From positions 6,488,926-6,552,925 of the forward strand of contig JAQFVV010000031.1 in assembly GCA_028023455.1 (NCBI GenBank): 64,000 nt of DNA, in the 5' to 3' direction. This DNA is from Epiperipatus broadwayi. Taxonomy: Eukaryota; Onychophora; Udeonychophora; Euonychophora; Peripatidae. The translations under genes and the position numbers were made by a program. Positions 44,650 through 57,114 of the stretch are shown here, one piece after another. The notes beneath the pieces were generated by a model. It was given only the letters and a program-made list of their open reading frames with translations. It ran no database searches and had not been told where the DNA came from. Each line of letters starts with the position of its first letter. The stretch's first letter is position 1.

Positions 44650-45186
44650 ACACACTGTTTTTTTACTATGTAAATTATATATGTGCAGATGTGTACAGGC
44701 TTATACAGTGTAATAAGTTACATATTGTTAATAAGATAAAATATTAAAAATCACATTTTTTTCTATAAACGTGTTACCAAAAAAATGATTTTATCTGATA
44801 TATATTCAAATATTCCTATCAATAACTCTATATACAAAACTTATCATTTTTATGTTTTACAACTCTGATATAAATAAAATAATTTCTATTATTTAATTCG
44901 CCTAATCTTTTAATTTGGATCTTAGTAATGAAGATGATTTTAATTTAAAATTAAAAAAAGAAATTTATAAACTTATATTCTCATTAATAAATACATTTTG
45001 CTTTTTCTATTTTTTTTTATCTGCTTGCTTATAATACTAAATATAATATCTGTACAGTAATTCTGAAAATATGAAAAGATATGGATAATAAATAAATAAA
45101 TTGAATTAATATTATTTTATGAAACTTAATATTATATTAAGAGATAATTTAAAATTTACTTTAATTTTAAAAATATCATTTTGACA
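44650..45186. other. AT-rich non-coding stretch
   Basis: Nothing recognised. Confidence 0.6.
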
Positions 45187-48036
45187 TCAATTCATCATCA
45201 TCATCAACCATTATCAATCCACTGCAGCAATAAGGTCTCTCCAAGTTCAATCCATCTTTTCCTATCTTTAGCTTATCTTCTCCACATCACCCCTGTACAC
45301 TTTCTTAATTCATCCATCCATCTCACACGTGGTCAGTTTCTGGGTCATTTACAATCTCTTGGAATCCAGTTTAAAATTTCAATTGTCCATCTGTTATCAT
45401 TTCTTCTAACAATATGTCCAGTCCCACTCCACTTCAGTCTTTTAATTTTTTCAATGAGGTCAGTAACACCTGTTTGTTGTCTTACCCATACATTGTGTTT
45501 TTGATTCCTTCTTGTTACTCCCAACATGCATCTCTCCATACTTTTTTGAGTGGTCTGAAGTCTCAGTATTGCTCTTCTATTAAGTGTCCAAGTCTCAGAT
45601 CCATAAGTAAGAACTGGAAAAACACATTTATTAAAAACCTTCCTTTTCAAACACATAGGCATATTTCCTTTTAGTATCAAGTTATTTCTACCAATAGCAC
45701 TCCAACCAAGTTTAATTCTATGATTAATTTCATCCATTATATTTCCATCTGTATTAATAATCTGACCAAGGTATTTGTAATTGTTAACTTCTTTTAACTC
45801 ATCATAATCAATCTTTATTTTCATATTTTGAGAAAATCTATTAAACATTACTTTAGTCTTTTTAACATTTATCTTTAGTCCTACTTTCCTACTTTCATCT
45901 GATAACTCCTGCAACATTTCCTGTAGCTTTTAAGCATTATTTGCAAAAACATCTACATCATCTGTAAAATCTAAATGACTTAAATAATCTCCATTTACTT
46001 TCACTACTTTAGCTTCTCATTTTAATCCACAAAATACTTCTTGCAGCACTGCTGTAAAAAGTTTTGGAGATATGGAGTCACCCTCTCTTACACCCTCTTC
46101 AATGTTGATTTTCCTACTATCATTATGTAATCTCATTGTTGCTGTTGCATTTTTATAAATATTCTTTAAAATATGTCAATATCCTGGATCTAAACCTTGA
46201 TGATCCAATGCTTTAATCACTGAAGAAATGTTTATAGAATCAAATGCATTTTCATAGTCTACAAATGCTAAGCATAAAAACAACTCATATTCATTTGGCC
46301 TTTCTATAATTTCTCTCAATACCTGGATATGATCTACTGTACTAAAACCACTTTTCAATCCAGCTTGTTCTCTTGATTGGTGGAAATCTAGTATTTTCTG
46401 TAGACGAGTTGTAATTATCTTAGTAAAAATTTTATATAAAACTGATAAAAGTCCGATAGGTCTGTAATTTCTAATATCTTCTTTGCCACCTTTTTTAAAT
46501 ATTAATATTAATACTGCATTCTTCCAATCATCTGGTACATCTTTATCATTTAGACATTTGGTATATAACTTTGGTAAAAAAAATTCTATTTCTTCACCTG
46601 CTTCTTTTAATATATCAATTATAATTTCATCATTACCTGGAGCCTTTCCTTTCTTTATACTTTTAATTACATGTCTCACTTCTTCATTTAAAATTATGGG
46701 CAATTCAAAAGATATAATATGTATAGGAGGCACTTGTTCTTTATTACTATATAATTCTTGATAGAAGTCTTCTATACATTTTATGATGTCATCTCTCTTT
46801 TTAGTAATAATGCCATCTTTTTTTTCTTATTGCAGATATAAATTTTTTACCAATACCAAAATGTTTTTTTATACTCTTTAGACTTTTATTCTCTGCTACA
46901 GCTTCCCTTGCTAGTTCACAATTATACTTTCTTATATCTTTTTCAACTCTTTTCCACACCATTTTTCAAAATTCAAAATATTCAATCTTTTTTAATGCAT
47001 CATTGTTGTTTATTTTCATATTCCTTCTTTTCTTCATAAATTCTCTAGTTTCAGTAGAAATTTTACTGGTCAATTGCTGCTTTTTTCTACCAGCTATCTT
47101 TGTTGCAGTTTTTAAAAGTGTATCACTTATTTTCCTATTAAGGTCATTCAAATCTGAATCATGTTCAAAATCTACTAATACTTGAAACCAATTTGTAAGT
47201 TCTAATTTAAATTCATTAGAATATTTCTGAAGATTAAAAATATCAACTGCAAATATTGTTTTTCTTAATAATTTTTGTCTCTCTAGTTTTGCATTAACAT
47301 GTATCTTACATCTTACTAATCGGTGATCACTTCCTGTGTTAAATTTATTGAGATCATTACAATCTTGAACTTTGTATTTTCAGTTAGTCAAAATATAATC
47401 CAACTCTGCTGTACCTTCATTTGGATGCTTCCATGGTCATTTTTTTTTAAAATTTTTCTCAAAAAAAGAATTCATAATATAAAGTTTTCTTTTTCTGCAA
47501 ACTCCACAAGTCTCTGTCCTCTCTTGTTTAACCAAAACTACCTACAGCACTTTCATCTTTCATTTGTTTACTAATTCTAGCATTAAAATCTTCCATAACA
47601 ATTTTAAAATGTTGTTTACTCTGATCAAAAGTCTTTTGTATGGCCATATAAAAATCTTCTATAACTTCATCACTATGAGAACTTGTTGGGGCATAAACCT
47701 GAATTATCTGAATTTGGTATCTGCTATTAAGTTGTAAAACTAATCTTGCCACTCTTTCTGATACACCATCAATCTCCACATGTTATTCTTCCATTTTTTA
47801 TTTATAATGAATCCTACTCCACTTGTATTTCAAATATTTGTGCCTTTATAGTAGAGTATATGTCCACTTTGTAAATCAATTGTTTCTTCACCTTTTCTTC
47901 TAACTTCACAAAGTCCAATAATGTCCCATTTAATATATGACAGTTCTTCTTCTAATGCTTGCAATCTTCCTTCACTTGAAAGTGATCTGCAGTTGTAAGT
48001 ACCCAAATAAAAAGTCATCATCAAATGGCAGCCTGA
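45187..48036 (-). mobile_element. RTE-type LINE (F4), near-full antisense copy
   Basis: Minus-strand element of about 2.85 kb with the whole EN-RT ORF region and the 3' end (antisense CATCATCATCATCAACCATT at 45191). It lacks most of the 5' UTR seen at 28705 and 24097, so it is slightly 5'-truncated. It is the best preserved of the five F4 copies in the window. Confidence 0.92.
45345..48024 (-). pseudogene. RTE endonuclease-reverse transcriptase ORF, broken
   Basis: Reading right to left: endonuclease start YLGTYNCRSLSSEGRLQAL (48012-47956) with DIIGLCEVRRKGEE, stop near 47829, VARLVLQLNSRYQIQIIQVY and APTSSHSDEVIEDFY (47745-47650), and EDFNARISKQMKDESA (47600-47553; the family's G-D-F-N has become E-D-F-N). 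The linker with DLNRKISDTLLKTATKIAG follows near 47140-47090. RT: KAPGNDEIIIDIL (46650-46610), NYRPIGLLSVLYKIF (46475-46430), FVDYENAFDSIN (46265-46230), REGDSISPKLF near 46080 (Q to E in the QGD box) and the catalytic box FTDD near 45957-45968 (family FADD). A stop follows near 45930. Thumb and C-terminus (45917-45345) include VNNYKYLGQIINTDG and WTLNRRAILRLQTTQKSME. Catalytic changes plus stops make it inactive. Confidence 0.9.
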
Positions 48037-49950
48037 GTTTAATTATTCATCAAAGATCATGAATTTGATTAGAATGCAAAAATGTGGAATTAACACATTA
48101 TGTAAAATGCAACATTTCAATTGCTTATATATATATATTGTACCGGGTTGAACTTTGGAAACCACTTACTTATACGTATATATAAGTTTTGGCTGGTTTC
48201 AAACTCCTTCCTAATACATTTATAATCTTATAAATGTTAAGTTGACGAACTGGCATGTTCAAGCAAAATGGGAGATCTTATTGATAGCTTTAACTATCAA
48301 CAATGGCCCATATTAGCTGCTAGATTCAAACCCCTACTATCCAAATACTTTATTTGTTCCAGGGTAAACCCTGGGGTGCCAGCTAGTTTGAGGACTAACG
48401 TATTTGGGCAGTTGGCTCATAGTTCAGCGCTCGAAACATTCCCTAAAACTAGCTCAGTCTAATTTTAATTCAATAATAAAATTATACAAAATTTGTGGTG
48501 GAAAGAATTAATAAAAAGGTTGGTAAAAAGAATTGACTGATAAATAAAGTTTAAGTTTGAAAACATTCTATTTTAATTAACATTAATTAAGTTTAAAGAT
48601 AATTTATTACCCAACATTTATTGACTAAATTTAAACATCTTTATAAATCTAATACAATACACACACATTTTAAATTAACATTTTAAAACTAGTTTAAATA
48701 TTCTTGTAGATTTTAATAGTAGAACACTGGTATTTATCTAATTTAATTAATAACACTGATATAATGATCACGCACATATTAACTCATATAGCATTCACAA
48801 ATATAATAATAAAGCATTAATAGCATTTGAAACTTAAACACACATATCAATAGTTCATTTATGTATGATAGAGTTCATATAATTTGAATCTTGAATATTT
48901 ACGAATTACAGCGGTGGCTACTACGTATAAATGATAATAAATAAATGTTTGCCTAGGATTTTTGGAACAGGGATATTGCTTGTTGTTGGCTGCTTCTTCT
49001 GCTTCTGATGGATTATATATAACCGGTTAGATTTGGACATTTCTTGAAGAGATTTTATGCGAATCCATTGGGTTTATTCTTGAAGACAGTTGAATGTTTG
49101 ACGGAGGATTTCTGAGTTGTTATACAGACATTATTTCACAAGCAGGTTTTGATGATCTTGTTGGACTAAAAAGGCTGAAGCATGAGTGTATATTTCCAAA
49201 AGTTGCTCAACAATGCATTTTTGTTTCTAGATACATAATAAAAATGCATTGTTATCTCAAAACTGAAACAAGACTGTCACTGCAAACTAGACTGAAAACT
49301 GACTCAATTAATTGTCTGATAAAAAAAGTCTATTTATACCTGTGACGTGTTGTCCATGTAATATCCTAGGTGAATATCTGTTGTCGAATTCCATTGGTAA
49401 TTATTCCTATGACAACATGTTTTTGATGATTGCTTAATTAGTAGTAGCTTTCATAAACATATTGTTTTTTATATCTTTAATTAGTAGCCCACCGCTGGTG
49501 TGGTTTTTTAAATCTTTATTTAACTTAATAGCCATTGCTGTGTTTTCCAAATATAATTTCTTTTTTTAACTTTCATTTACATATATATATATTTAATATT
49601 ATTCTAACACACATACATTTGTTTACACTCGCACGCACATATATAATTTATTATAATAAGCTTGAATGAAAAGAGATTTATATTTTTTTTAAATTTTGAA
49701 CTACTTATTTTTATGAGTACTAATTAAGAAAAACTTTACTTTCTTTTATAACACTTTTAGTTTGACTTTAAGAAAACCCCCTTCCCACTTTTAATCTTTT
49801 GTTTCAATGTTTCTTCAAACTCTTTTACCAAAGATTTTAATAATAAATAATTTTTTTTTAGACAAAATTATTTTATATACATGTGCCAATTTGGCCTTGG
49901 CACAATATATATATATATATGCATAAACATTAAAAGCCTAAAGCTAAACT
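48037..49950. other. non-coding stretch, no gene recognised
   Basis: Includes a slightly GC-richer block at 48260-48470 with a short open frame and another at 49094-49345. Neither matches a family I know. No supported splice or promoter structure. Confidence 0.5.
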
Positions 49951-49971
49951 AGTCAATAAAATATCCCAAGT

Positions 49972-50337
49972 AAACCAGACTAACCAAAAAAATAAACTCT
50001 AAAACACAACCAATGGTTTCACTGCTACAAGAAGACTTTTCAACTATCAAGAACTAAAGCATAACAAATGTATCCTATATATTGACCATAATTACCATGT
50101 ACATCCCATACACCCTTAATATTAAAATAACTTTTTAACAAGTTAATTATTTCAGAATCATAAGTTTTTAAAACTAAAGATTCTTTAATTGAGGTGTGGG
50201 ATGTAAGTGGGAATTGTGGGTAATATGTAGTATAATTTGCTTGTTATGTTTTAGTTATTTACACTTGAAAAGTTAGCTTGTAACAGTAAAACTAATGGTT
50301 GTGTTTTAGAGCTTGTTTCACTGGCTAGTCTGGTTTA
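49972..50337. mobile_element. foldback element (FB4)
   Basis: Left arm about 49972-50125 and right arm about 50184-50337 are complementary: AAACCAGACTA, CTCTAAAACACAACCA, AAACATAACAA-like and ACATCCCAYACMC (IUPAC) parts recur inverted in the same order. Short loop of about 60 bp. No coding capacity. Confidence 0.78.
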
Positions 50338-51075
50338 GTTATAAATTTGAGATAATTATATATATATTATGAAATTTTGTAAAGGTTTCATAGGTATTTT
50401 CATTAACAGACAGTATATAAAGTATACATTTCTTATTATTTAAAACATAAATCCAGGAAACTATTTAATGTTTAAATACATGCAATTATTGTCAACATTA
50501 AATGTTGGTGGGATTATCTGCTAGATAATTTCACTATTTGTTCCCTGAAACTAAATTTATAGATTGTTGATCATTGTATATATTTCAACTTTTTCTCTCA
50601 CAATTTTTACCACTGCTTCTCTCATTTCAACTTTATCATATTTCAACTATCATCCAGATCCCAAAATTTAGACCATCCTTTTTCACCATGTATGTCTTTG
50701 AATAGGAGTTTTCTTTTTTTTAGTTTTGAGCAAAATATATCATTAATTGAATTTTCATATATATCTTGATAATTTGAATGGTGTTATAAAAGGTGTCAAG
50801 ATGTTAACATGGGTGTGGAATTGACATTTGTAGATGATCTGGAGTGTAAGTTGTTAATAAAATGCATGAGTAGTTTGAGAGAGTGGGTTAATGGATGGCT
50901 TATTGTAGTAGGTTTTCATGAGAGAGATACTTACAAAAAAAAACCAAAAAGTTAAAAATTATTTTGTATTAAATATTTTTTTATGAAATTATAATTTTAT
51001 TAAAGTAAACATCTGCATCATTTTTAAACATCATAAAGCATAACTCTAGCTGTAAATTAAATAGTAAATATTCAA
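50338..51075. other. AT-rich non-coding stretch
   Basis: Nothing recognised. Confidence 0.6.
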
Positions 51076-51211
51076 ATCAACCTTCCACATGTTAATGTAT
51101 TTCAGCAATGCCCTCTGTGAATAAATATACTGTAGTCTGTTTGAGATTCAGTCTTTATATTTATGTATAGAGGGCGTTGTTGAAATATATTAACATTTGG
51201 AAGCATGATTA
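51076..51211. mobile_element. short hairpin MITE-like element (FB5)
   Basis: Arms 51082-51128 and 51157-51203 pair with few mismatches (CTTCCACATGTTAATGTATT against AATATATTAACATTTGGAAG, and GCCCTCTGTGAATAAATATA against its near-complement). Total about 135 bp. Likely a miniature inverted-repeat DNA transposon; superfamily not assigned. Confidence 0.75.
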
Positions 51212-51855
51212 GATTATGATTGTTTCAAAATTATAAGTACTAACTTTCAACTTATTATAGTATTGCTTATCACATCTATGGAATACATTTTTTTATGTAT
51301 TTATTATAACTCAATAGTAAAATGTAGGCTATTTAATATATAAAAATTGAAGCCTATATATATATATTTTCATTCATTAATAACTGTTTATATATTTTTA
51401 ATTCCAAAATAATAATTTTAAGGTGTTTATTACTTTGAATTCTATTGGTAGAATCTATTATACTTCAAATTACAATATTATCTGTTTACGCTTAATAAAT
51501 TTGATATATTTATACTTCAAATAATATATGCTTTATAAAGGTATTTTAAATAATATCAATGTGAAATACTGTCATTCAAAAATGGTGTCTTTAATACTTT
51601 ATGATGAGAAAAATTACCCCCTCCCCCATGTTATTGACTATATAAATACATGATTAACTTTACAAGCAGATTTTACTGATTATTTTAATAGAAAGCCGTT
51701 TAAAGAATTATTTGTTAGTTGCATGGAAGTTTGGTGTTATTTGAAAATAAAGCTCTTGGTTGAATACAACACTTTTATTCAATGAAACTCAGTTTTTTTA
51801 ACTTTCACAACATGGCTAATTATTTAAAGAGTAATATTAATTATTAAATAAGAGA

Positions 51856-51860
<5 letters not shown>

Positions 51861-51890
<30 letters not shown>

Positions 51891-51894
51891 ATAT

Positions 51895-51931
<37 letters not shown>
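51861..51931. repeat. interrupted (AT)n tract
   Basis: Three AT runs separated by single-base changes and a TTCTATAT interruption. Confidence 0.92.
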
Positions 51932-51935
<4 letters not shown>

Positions 51936-51962
51936 GAATCTTGAATTTAATTTATAATTTAA

Positions 51963-53416
51963 CATGATGTGATGCACTGTAGCTTCTCCTTTCTTGAAGT
52001 CAAAAATCTCTCACCCACTTTGCTTAGAAAAATCTATTGCCACCTTAACTTCCCATTCCATTCTCAACCCTAAGTTTTTTCCATATTCTTCTTTATCCAG
52101 CTCCATCCCATTTCTGCAACATAATCTTTGTCAACTCTATGGCCTTCATATATAAAACCCTCTTATCTTTTCCCAAGCCCAACATAAAAAAACAAGAACC
52201 TTCTTTCTGTATAATCACTTTGTTTATATTTTTACTCACATGACTGCATTATTTGTACCCTTTCTGCTTGTAGGCATTTATATTCAACTAACAGATGTCT
52301 AATATTTTCTATGCCTTTTTTACATAACTTACAGACTAAATCACTTATATTTTCCAACTTATATGTATATTCCCTTGTTGCTATCAATCCTTTTCAAGAC
52401 TTAAACAGTAAACTACTCTCCTTGCTATTATCATAAATTAACTCATACCCAATATTCTTTTTACTTATATATAATTTTCTTTACTATCCATACTAGTTTT
52501 CCATCTCTCCATGTCCCTATTTTTTATTAATGCATCTATTCTTCTATCCCATTCCTTACCACTGTAACACTTGGCAATCAATCATCCCACCTTTTGTATA
52601 AGTATACTGACACAAATTCTTTATTCAAATCTTCTGCATACTGTACTACCTTTCTCACTCATCTTGTTGCCTGTCCTTTACTCATTACCCAGATGAATAC
52701 CATTTTGGCTATTCTCTTATTATCAATAAATCTACCAAATATTTTCAATTTGCATTTGCATCTGTTGTATAAAAACTTGACTATCCCATTTGTCCTTGAA
52801 TTGCCTCCTTTTCTGTCCACATATCTATCTCTAGTGCATGTCTTCCCTTCCTAAGTTATCTAACATCTCCTTACCAACACAAAATACATCAATACCATAA
52901 GTTAGCCCTGCTACTTCCCACTCCCTTTTGTATAATTCTAGCTATATCATACTTATTATATAACAATAGTGTTAATTTCTTTATTAGTCCTTTTCTTTTC
53001 TCTGCTTCATTTATCTTTTTTTTTCTCTCATTCATTCAAGCAATTTCTCTGATTACTTAAGATGATTCCCAAATAGTTATACATATTCACTACATTTAGC
53101 TGCAGATCCCCTAATAAAAATTATTTCTGTTTTCTTTCCCCAGCATTTATCATCATTACTTTTATTTTTTTGTCTCTACATTTAATCCCAATTTCTTTAC
53201 TCATCCTTGTGCATGTCTTTAGCATAACTTCCATATATTCCATACGTTCTGTGCACAAGAAGATATCATCAGCAATTAAAAGACATGATAATGTATATAT
53301 ATTCTCTTGCCATCTATTATTGATATCTCTACCCCTTTATCTAGTCTTCTATTGCTTTTTCCATTTCTCTAATATATAACAAAAACAAAATAGGTGCCAT
53401 AGGGCATCCTTGTTAC
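51963..53416 (-). pseudogene. 5'-truncated LINE (family F5), reverse transcriptase C-terminal half
   Basis: On the minus strand the copy starts at RT motif B (CNKDALWH, family text C-x-Q-G-C-P), then LLIADDIFLCTERMEYMEVML at about 53282-53220 with a catalytic ADD, then NVVNMYNYLGIIL near 53060. Further decayed text leads to a zinc-knuckle CKLCKKGIENIRHL near 52345-52300 and a short 3' UTR ending at 51963. Clade not assigned; RT followed by a CCHC knuckle occurs in several LINE groups. Multiple stops and frameshifts. Confidence 0.75.
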
Positions 53417-53750
53417 ATGTGATTTGATGCACTGTGACTTTCCCTTATATGGAGTCAGAAATCTCTCAGCAATTATGTCCAGAGACACCTGTTAACCACT
53501 TTACCTTCTCTTTCCTTTCCTTACCCTAAAATTTCCCATAACCTGCTCCATCCTATTTCCACATCATAATCTTTGTCAACTTCATGGCCTTCATATCTAA
53601 ATCCCCCTTATCTGTTTCCAACCCAGCATAAAAACCAATAACCTATTTTCTGTATAATCACATTATTCATAATTATTCTTCCATAACTTCATTATTTGTA
53701 CCCTTTCTGCTTTCAAGTATATTTACATTGAATTAACAGATGCCTTCCTT
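53417..53750 (-). mobile_element. second 3'-end copy of LINE family F5
   Basis: Matches 51963-52300 in the same orientation: both begin ACATGTGATKTGATGCACTG-like (IUPAC) and continue through GTCAGAAATCTCTC, CATAATCTTTGTCAAC and ATGGCCTTCATAT. It lies immediately upstream of the other copy, giving a head-to-tail pair. Confidence 0.82.
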
Positions 53751-53754
53751 ACAC

Positions 53755-56700
53755 AACTTGCATAAAATATAAAACTTCAAAAGGCTCCTTACATAGTTCA
53801 GTTCTTCAGAAGTTGTATTTTAAAATAATTCTAATATACATTACTGATGTAATAATTTAAAATTCTAATTATAAAATATTTTACTATAATTATTCTAAAG
53901 ATATGTTTTTGGAAATTCATTAATATACGTCAAAAATCAGGTTCTTTTTTTTTTTGTTCTGAAAAAAAAAAGTTTTTTTTTTTTTTGTTGTTGTAAAAGA
54001 TAAATAAAACAAATATCTTCATTTTAAAACAAAAATTAATAATCGACATTGTATAGACAATTGACTTTTAATATATAAGAAAAAAACTAATCACACACTG
54101 ACATTTGTTTCGAGGGCATCTAAGAATACATCACATGATCTCAAACTTCTCTTTGCAAAAATAAGACATTTTGAACTTTGATTCTATCCATGTTTGTGAA
54201 TTAAAATCACATTAGTAAAGCAAATTTTTGTTTTTTTAAAGTATTAAAATAAAAAAGAAAGGCAAAGGTTATAAACAAAAATAGTATTTTAAAAAGTCTG
54301 GAAAAACTTTTAATAACAATTTAAAGATGATTCTTATTAAATACATGTACTTCTATTGTGTTAATTGCAAACATTTGCCTTAATTAAATAAAAAATAAAG
54401 ACGGTAGATTACGACAGAATAATTTTGATGTTGAAATCTTAAGAAATCACGTTTACACGATCGAAACTTTTAGGTAGCAATATTTACAAATTAAAAGAGC
54501 ATAAAAAAACAACATTTGTTTGATAATGGAAAATAAAGTGTGAATTTACAATCACGTAAATATATTTTAGTCACTAAACAAAACGTATCTTTCCTAATTA
54601 TTTGTTCAGTTATGAAAACTATTTCACTTTATATTATATTAGCGCATTAATCTCCAAAATATGACCTCCGAGGAAAATGAAGAAAATTGTGAGAAAGATA
54701 TTTGTGTTGCGTGCGCTGTTTATATTTTCTTAAGTAAAAAAAAAAAAAATCAAATAGTGTATTTCTCGGTAGTTTTCATAAAAATTCCGAGCCCTGGAAG
54801 TATACGAACTGGGATTAATTCGAGAACCTTAGTCCCACAATTTAATACTCTATCGCTGTTCTGTGGTAATCAGGATTTACATTTAATATTTAAATATTTT
54901 TGAAATATGCAGAGTAAAACTTTAAGTCAATTATTTTATATAGCGCGATGTTTTTTTATTAGAGTAAAACTTTAGCAATTAGAAAATATAATTTTACTAA
55001 CGTGTTTGGAAGGATAAATAATTTGACGAAGGATTAAAATTATCTGAGATTTAAATAAATAAATACTAAAAGTAAAACATATTTATTGCTCCTCAAACAT
55101 ATTGTAAAGAATATAATTTCAGATTTTGTTTGAGAGATTCACGATGCAATATAATAAGAAACAGATAAATAAATATATATTTAAAAAAAATGTATTTACA
55201 ATGTATGAATGATAGAACTGTATGTAAATAGGAACAAATGAATAGAGTCAGCAATTGACTTTAAAATTGATACTGAGAGGGTAGAAGCCATTGTTCAACT
55301 TTGGATTTTGGGGTTATTAATCGAATGTAGTATCCAAAATATATACTCTAGACTGGCATTGGGGAGAATCGAAATGACAAATTTGAAAAAAACTTTTAGC
55401 TGTAGGAACATATGTTATAAATTTAAGATCAGAATTATTATAAGTTATTATGCTTCCTGTGACTATCTGTAGTTGTGACTAACACTTATAAACTATGAAA
55501 AACAACAACATTGCTTTTGTGCTGGTTATAAGAATGAGCTTATAAAAATTTCACAGATATCTAAAACAAAAAAACAAACAAACAAGTAGATATTTGATTA
55601 AACATGATATCAACATTTGCCTCCAATACAAATAATCAAATTATCGTTATATAATAACAGGAACTGGTTTATTAGAAAGGCATATGGTGCTAAGAAATCC
55701 TGATGGGAAAACATGAGAAAGATAATAAGTACTGATATGGATGGTTCTCATCATTACAATAACAGACACTTCTGTGATCATTAAGAATTCCAGTATTTTA
55801 TGTCATAATAGTATGTAAGAGAAAACACCAACTCTGACTTTTTATCAAAAACAATTCACAACTGAACAATCTTATGAATTATTCATATTTAGTAAAAAGA
55901 TTACAAGTAATACCTTACAATTATAATAGCATAATAAACTAGAAATAATACTAGATACATTTTTATTTATAAGAAAGTATAAGCATTGACATTTATACAA
56001 GGACTGTAAATAATTTTGCAAATTCTCTCAATGATACATGTTTGAATCATCAGCTTACCATTCCTGGATCTTTGAGCTATCTACTCATGTTGCTTAAACA
56101 TAAATGTCAACTTATACTCAACAATGATTTGGGTTTTATAATGACCTTAGAGTAGAAATGTTACTGCTGCCTATCACAGTCAATTAAACATATATGAGTG
56201 CAACATGCTTGCATTAAATGACTAAAACCCAAAAATGGTAGTGAGAATTATATTGAACTGTAAGATATATTGTAAATCTAAATGTTATGTATTATAAGAC
56301 AGAGTATTAAAATGTTTTAGATTAATTACAGGTCCACAAGTGACAAGTAATGAATGACATTTAGATATGAAGACAAATGCAATTAAGAAATAAAGAATGA
56401 ATGATTAGGAGCTTCTGCCATCAAAAACTAGATATTCCTTTCAGTACAAGCAGTCTTTTCTATGTGTCTTTTTTCATTCTATAGTCACTTGCTATTATAG
56501 CATCCATTTATCATGAGCCTCTCATCCCATTGGAACTCTTTTTATAAAAACTGTGACAATGACATTGTGTTTTTGAGCCATACCACATCCATTCTTCAAT
56601 TACATTATGAATTTCTAATTTCAATTATCTTCCTTCAATTCATTTCTTGTCCTTAAGAATAAAGAAAAACATACTGGGATAGATTTAGTCATCTAGCAGA

Positions 56701-57110
56701 TCTTACTTTTGATCTTCATCTAAAGCAGTGCAATCACTAATAAGTTTTAGATTTAAGTGAGTTGGGAATTTAAACATGCAATCAATTGTATTTTTAGAAA
56801 ATCATATTTAGGAATGCATTGTCTATCACGAGAGTGGAAGAATCTAGATAAAATGGTCTAAAATGGTCTATTTCACACAGTCCACCTAAGCTATCACATC
56901 TACATTTTTAGAAATAATAACAATATTAGTAGTAATATCACCAGTAGTGGTAGAGTAGGAAGGAGTGATAAAACTAAAGGAAAATATTATTAATCTATTT
57001 CCCCCTAAATATTGATACATGTAAAGCATTGACTTTATTTAATATAAAAATTTCCAGACCAGAACAGAGGATTGAAGTAGTGGTTATAAATATTGTTATT
57101 CTTAATGAAA
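53755..57110. other. AT-rich non-coding stretch
   Basis: About 3.3 kb with poly-A/poly-T runs. The open frame at 54661-54903 has no similarity I recognise. No repeat family identified. Confidence 0.55.
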
Positions 57111-57114
57111 CATG

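Noticed and set aside
46176-46733. Host gene encoding a reverse transcriptase-like protein
   Set aside because: It is one surviving segment of the broken RTE ORF; the flanking segments of the same protein are present in other frames.
54661-54903. Plus-strand open frame as a small protein or SINE
   Set aside because: An antisense GGGATTAATTCGAGAACC resembles a tRNA B box, but the spacing is off and no second copy was seen; the frame has no recognised domain.
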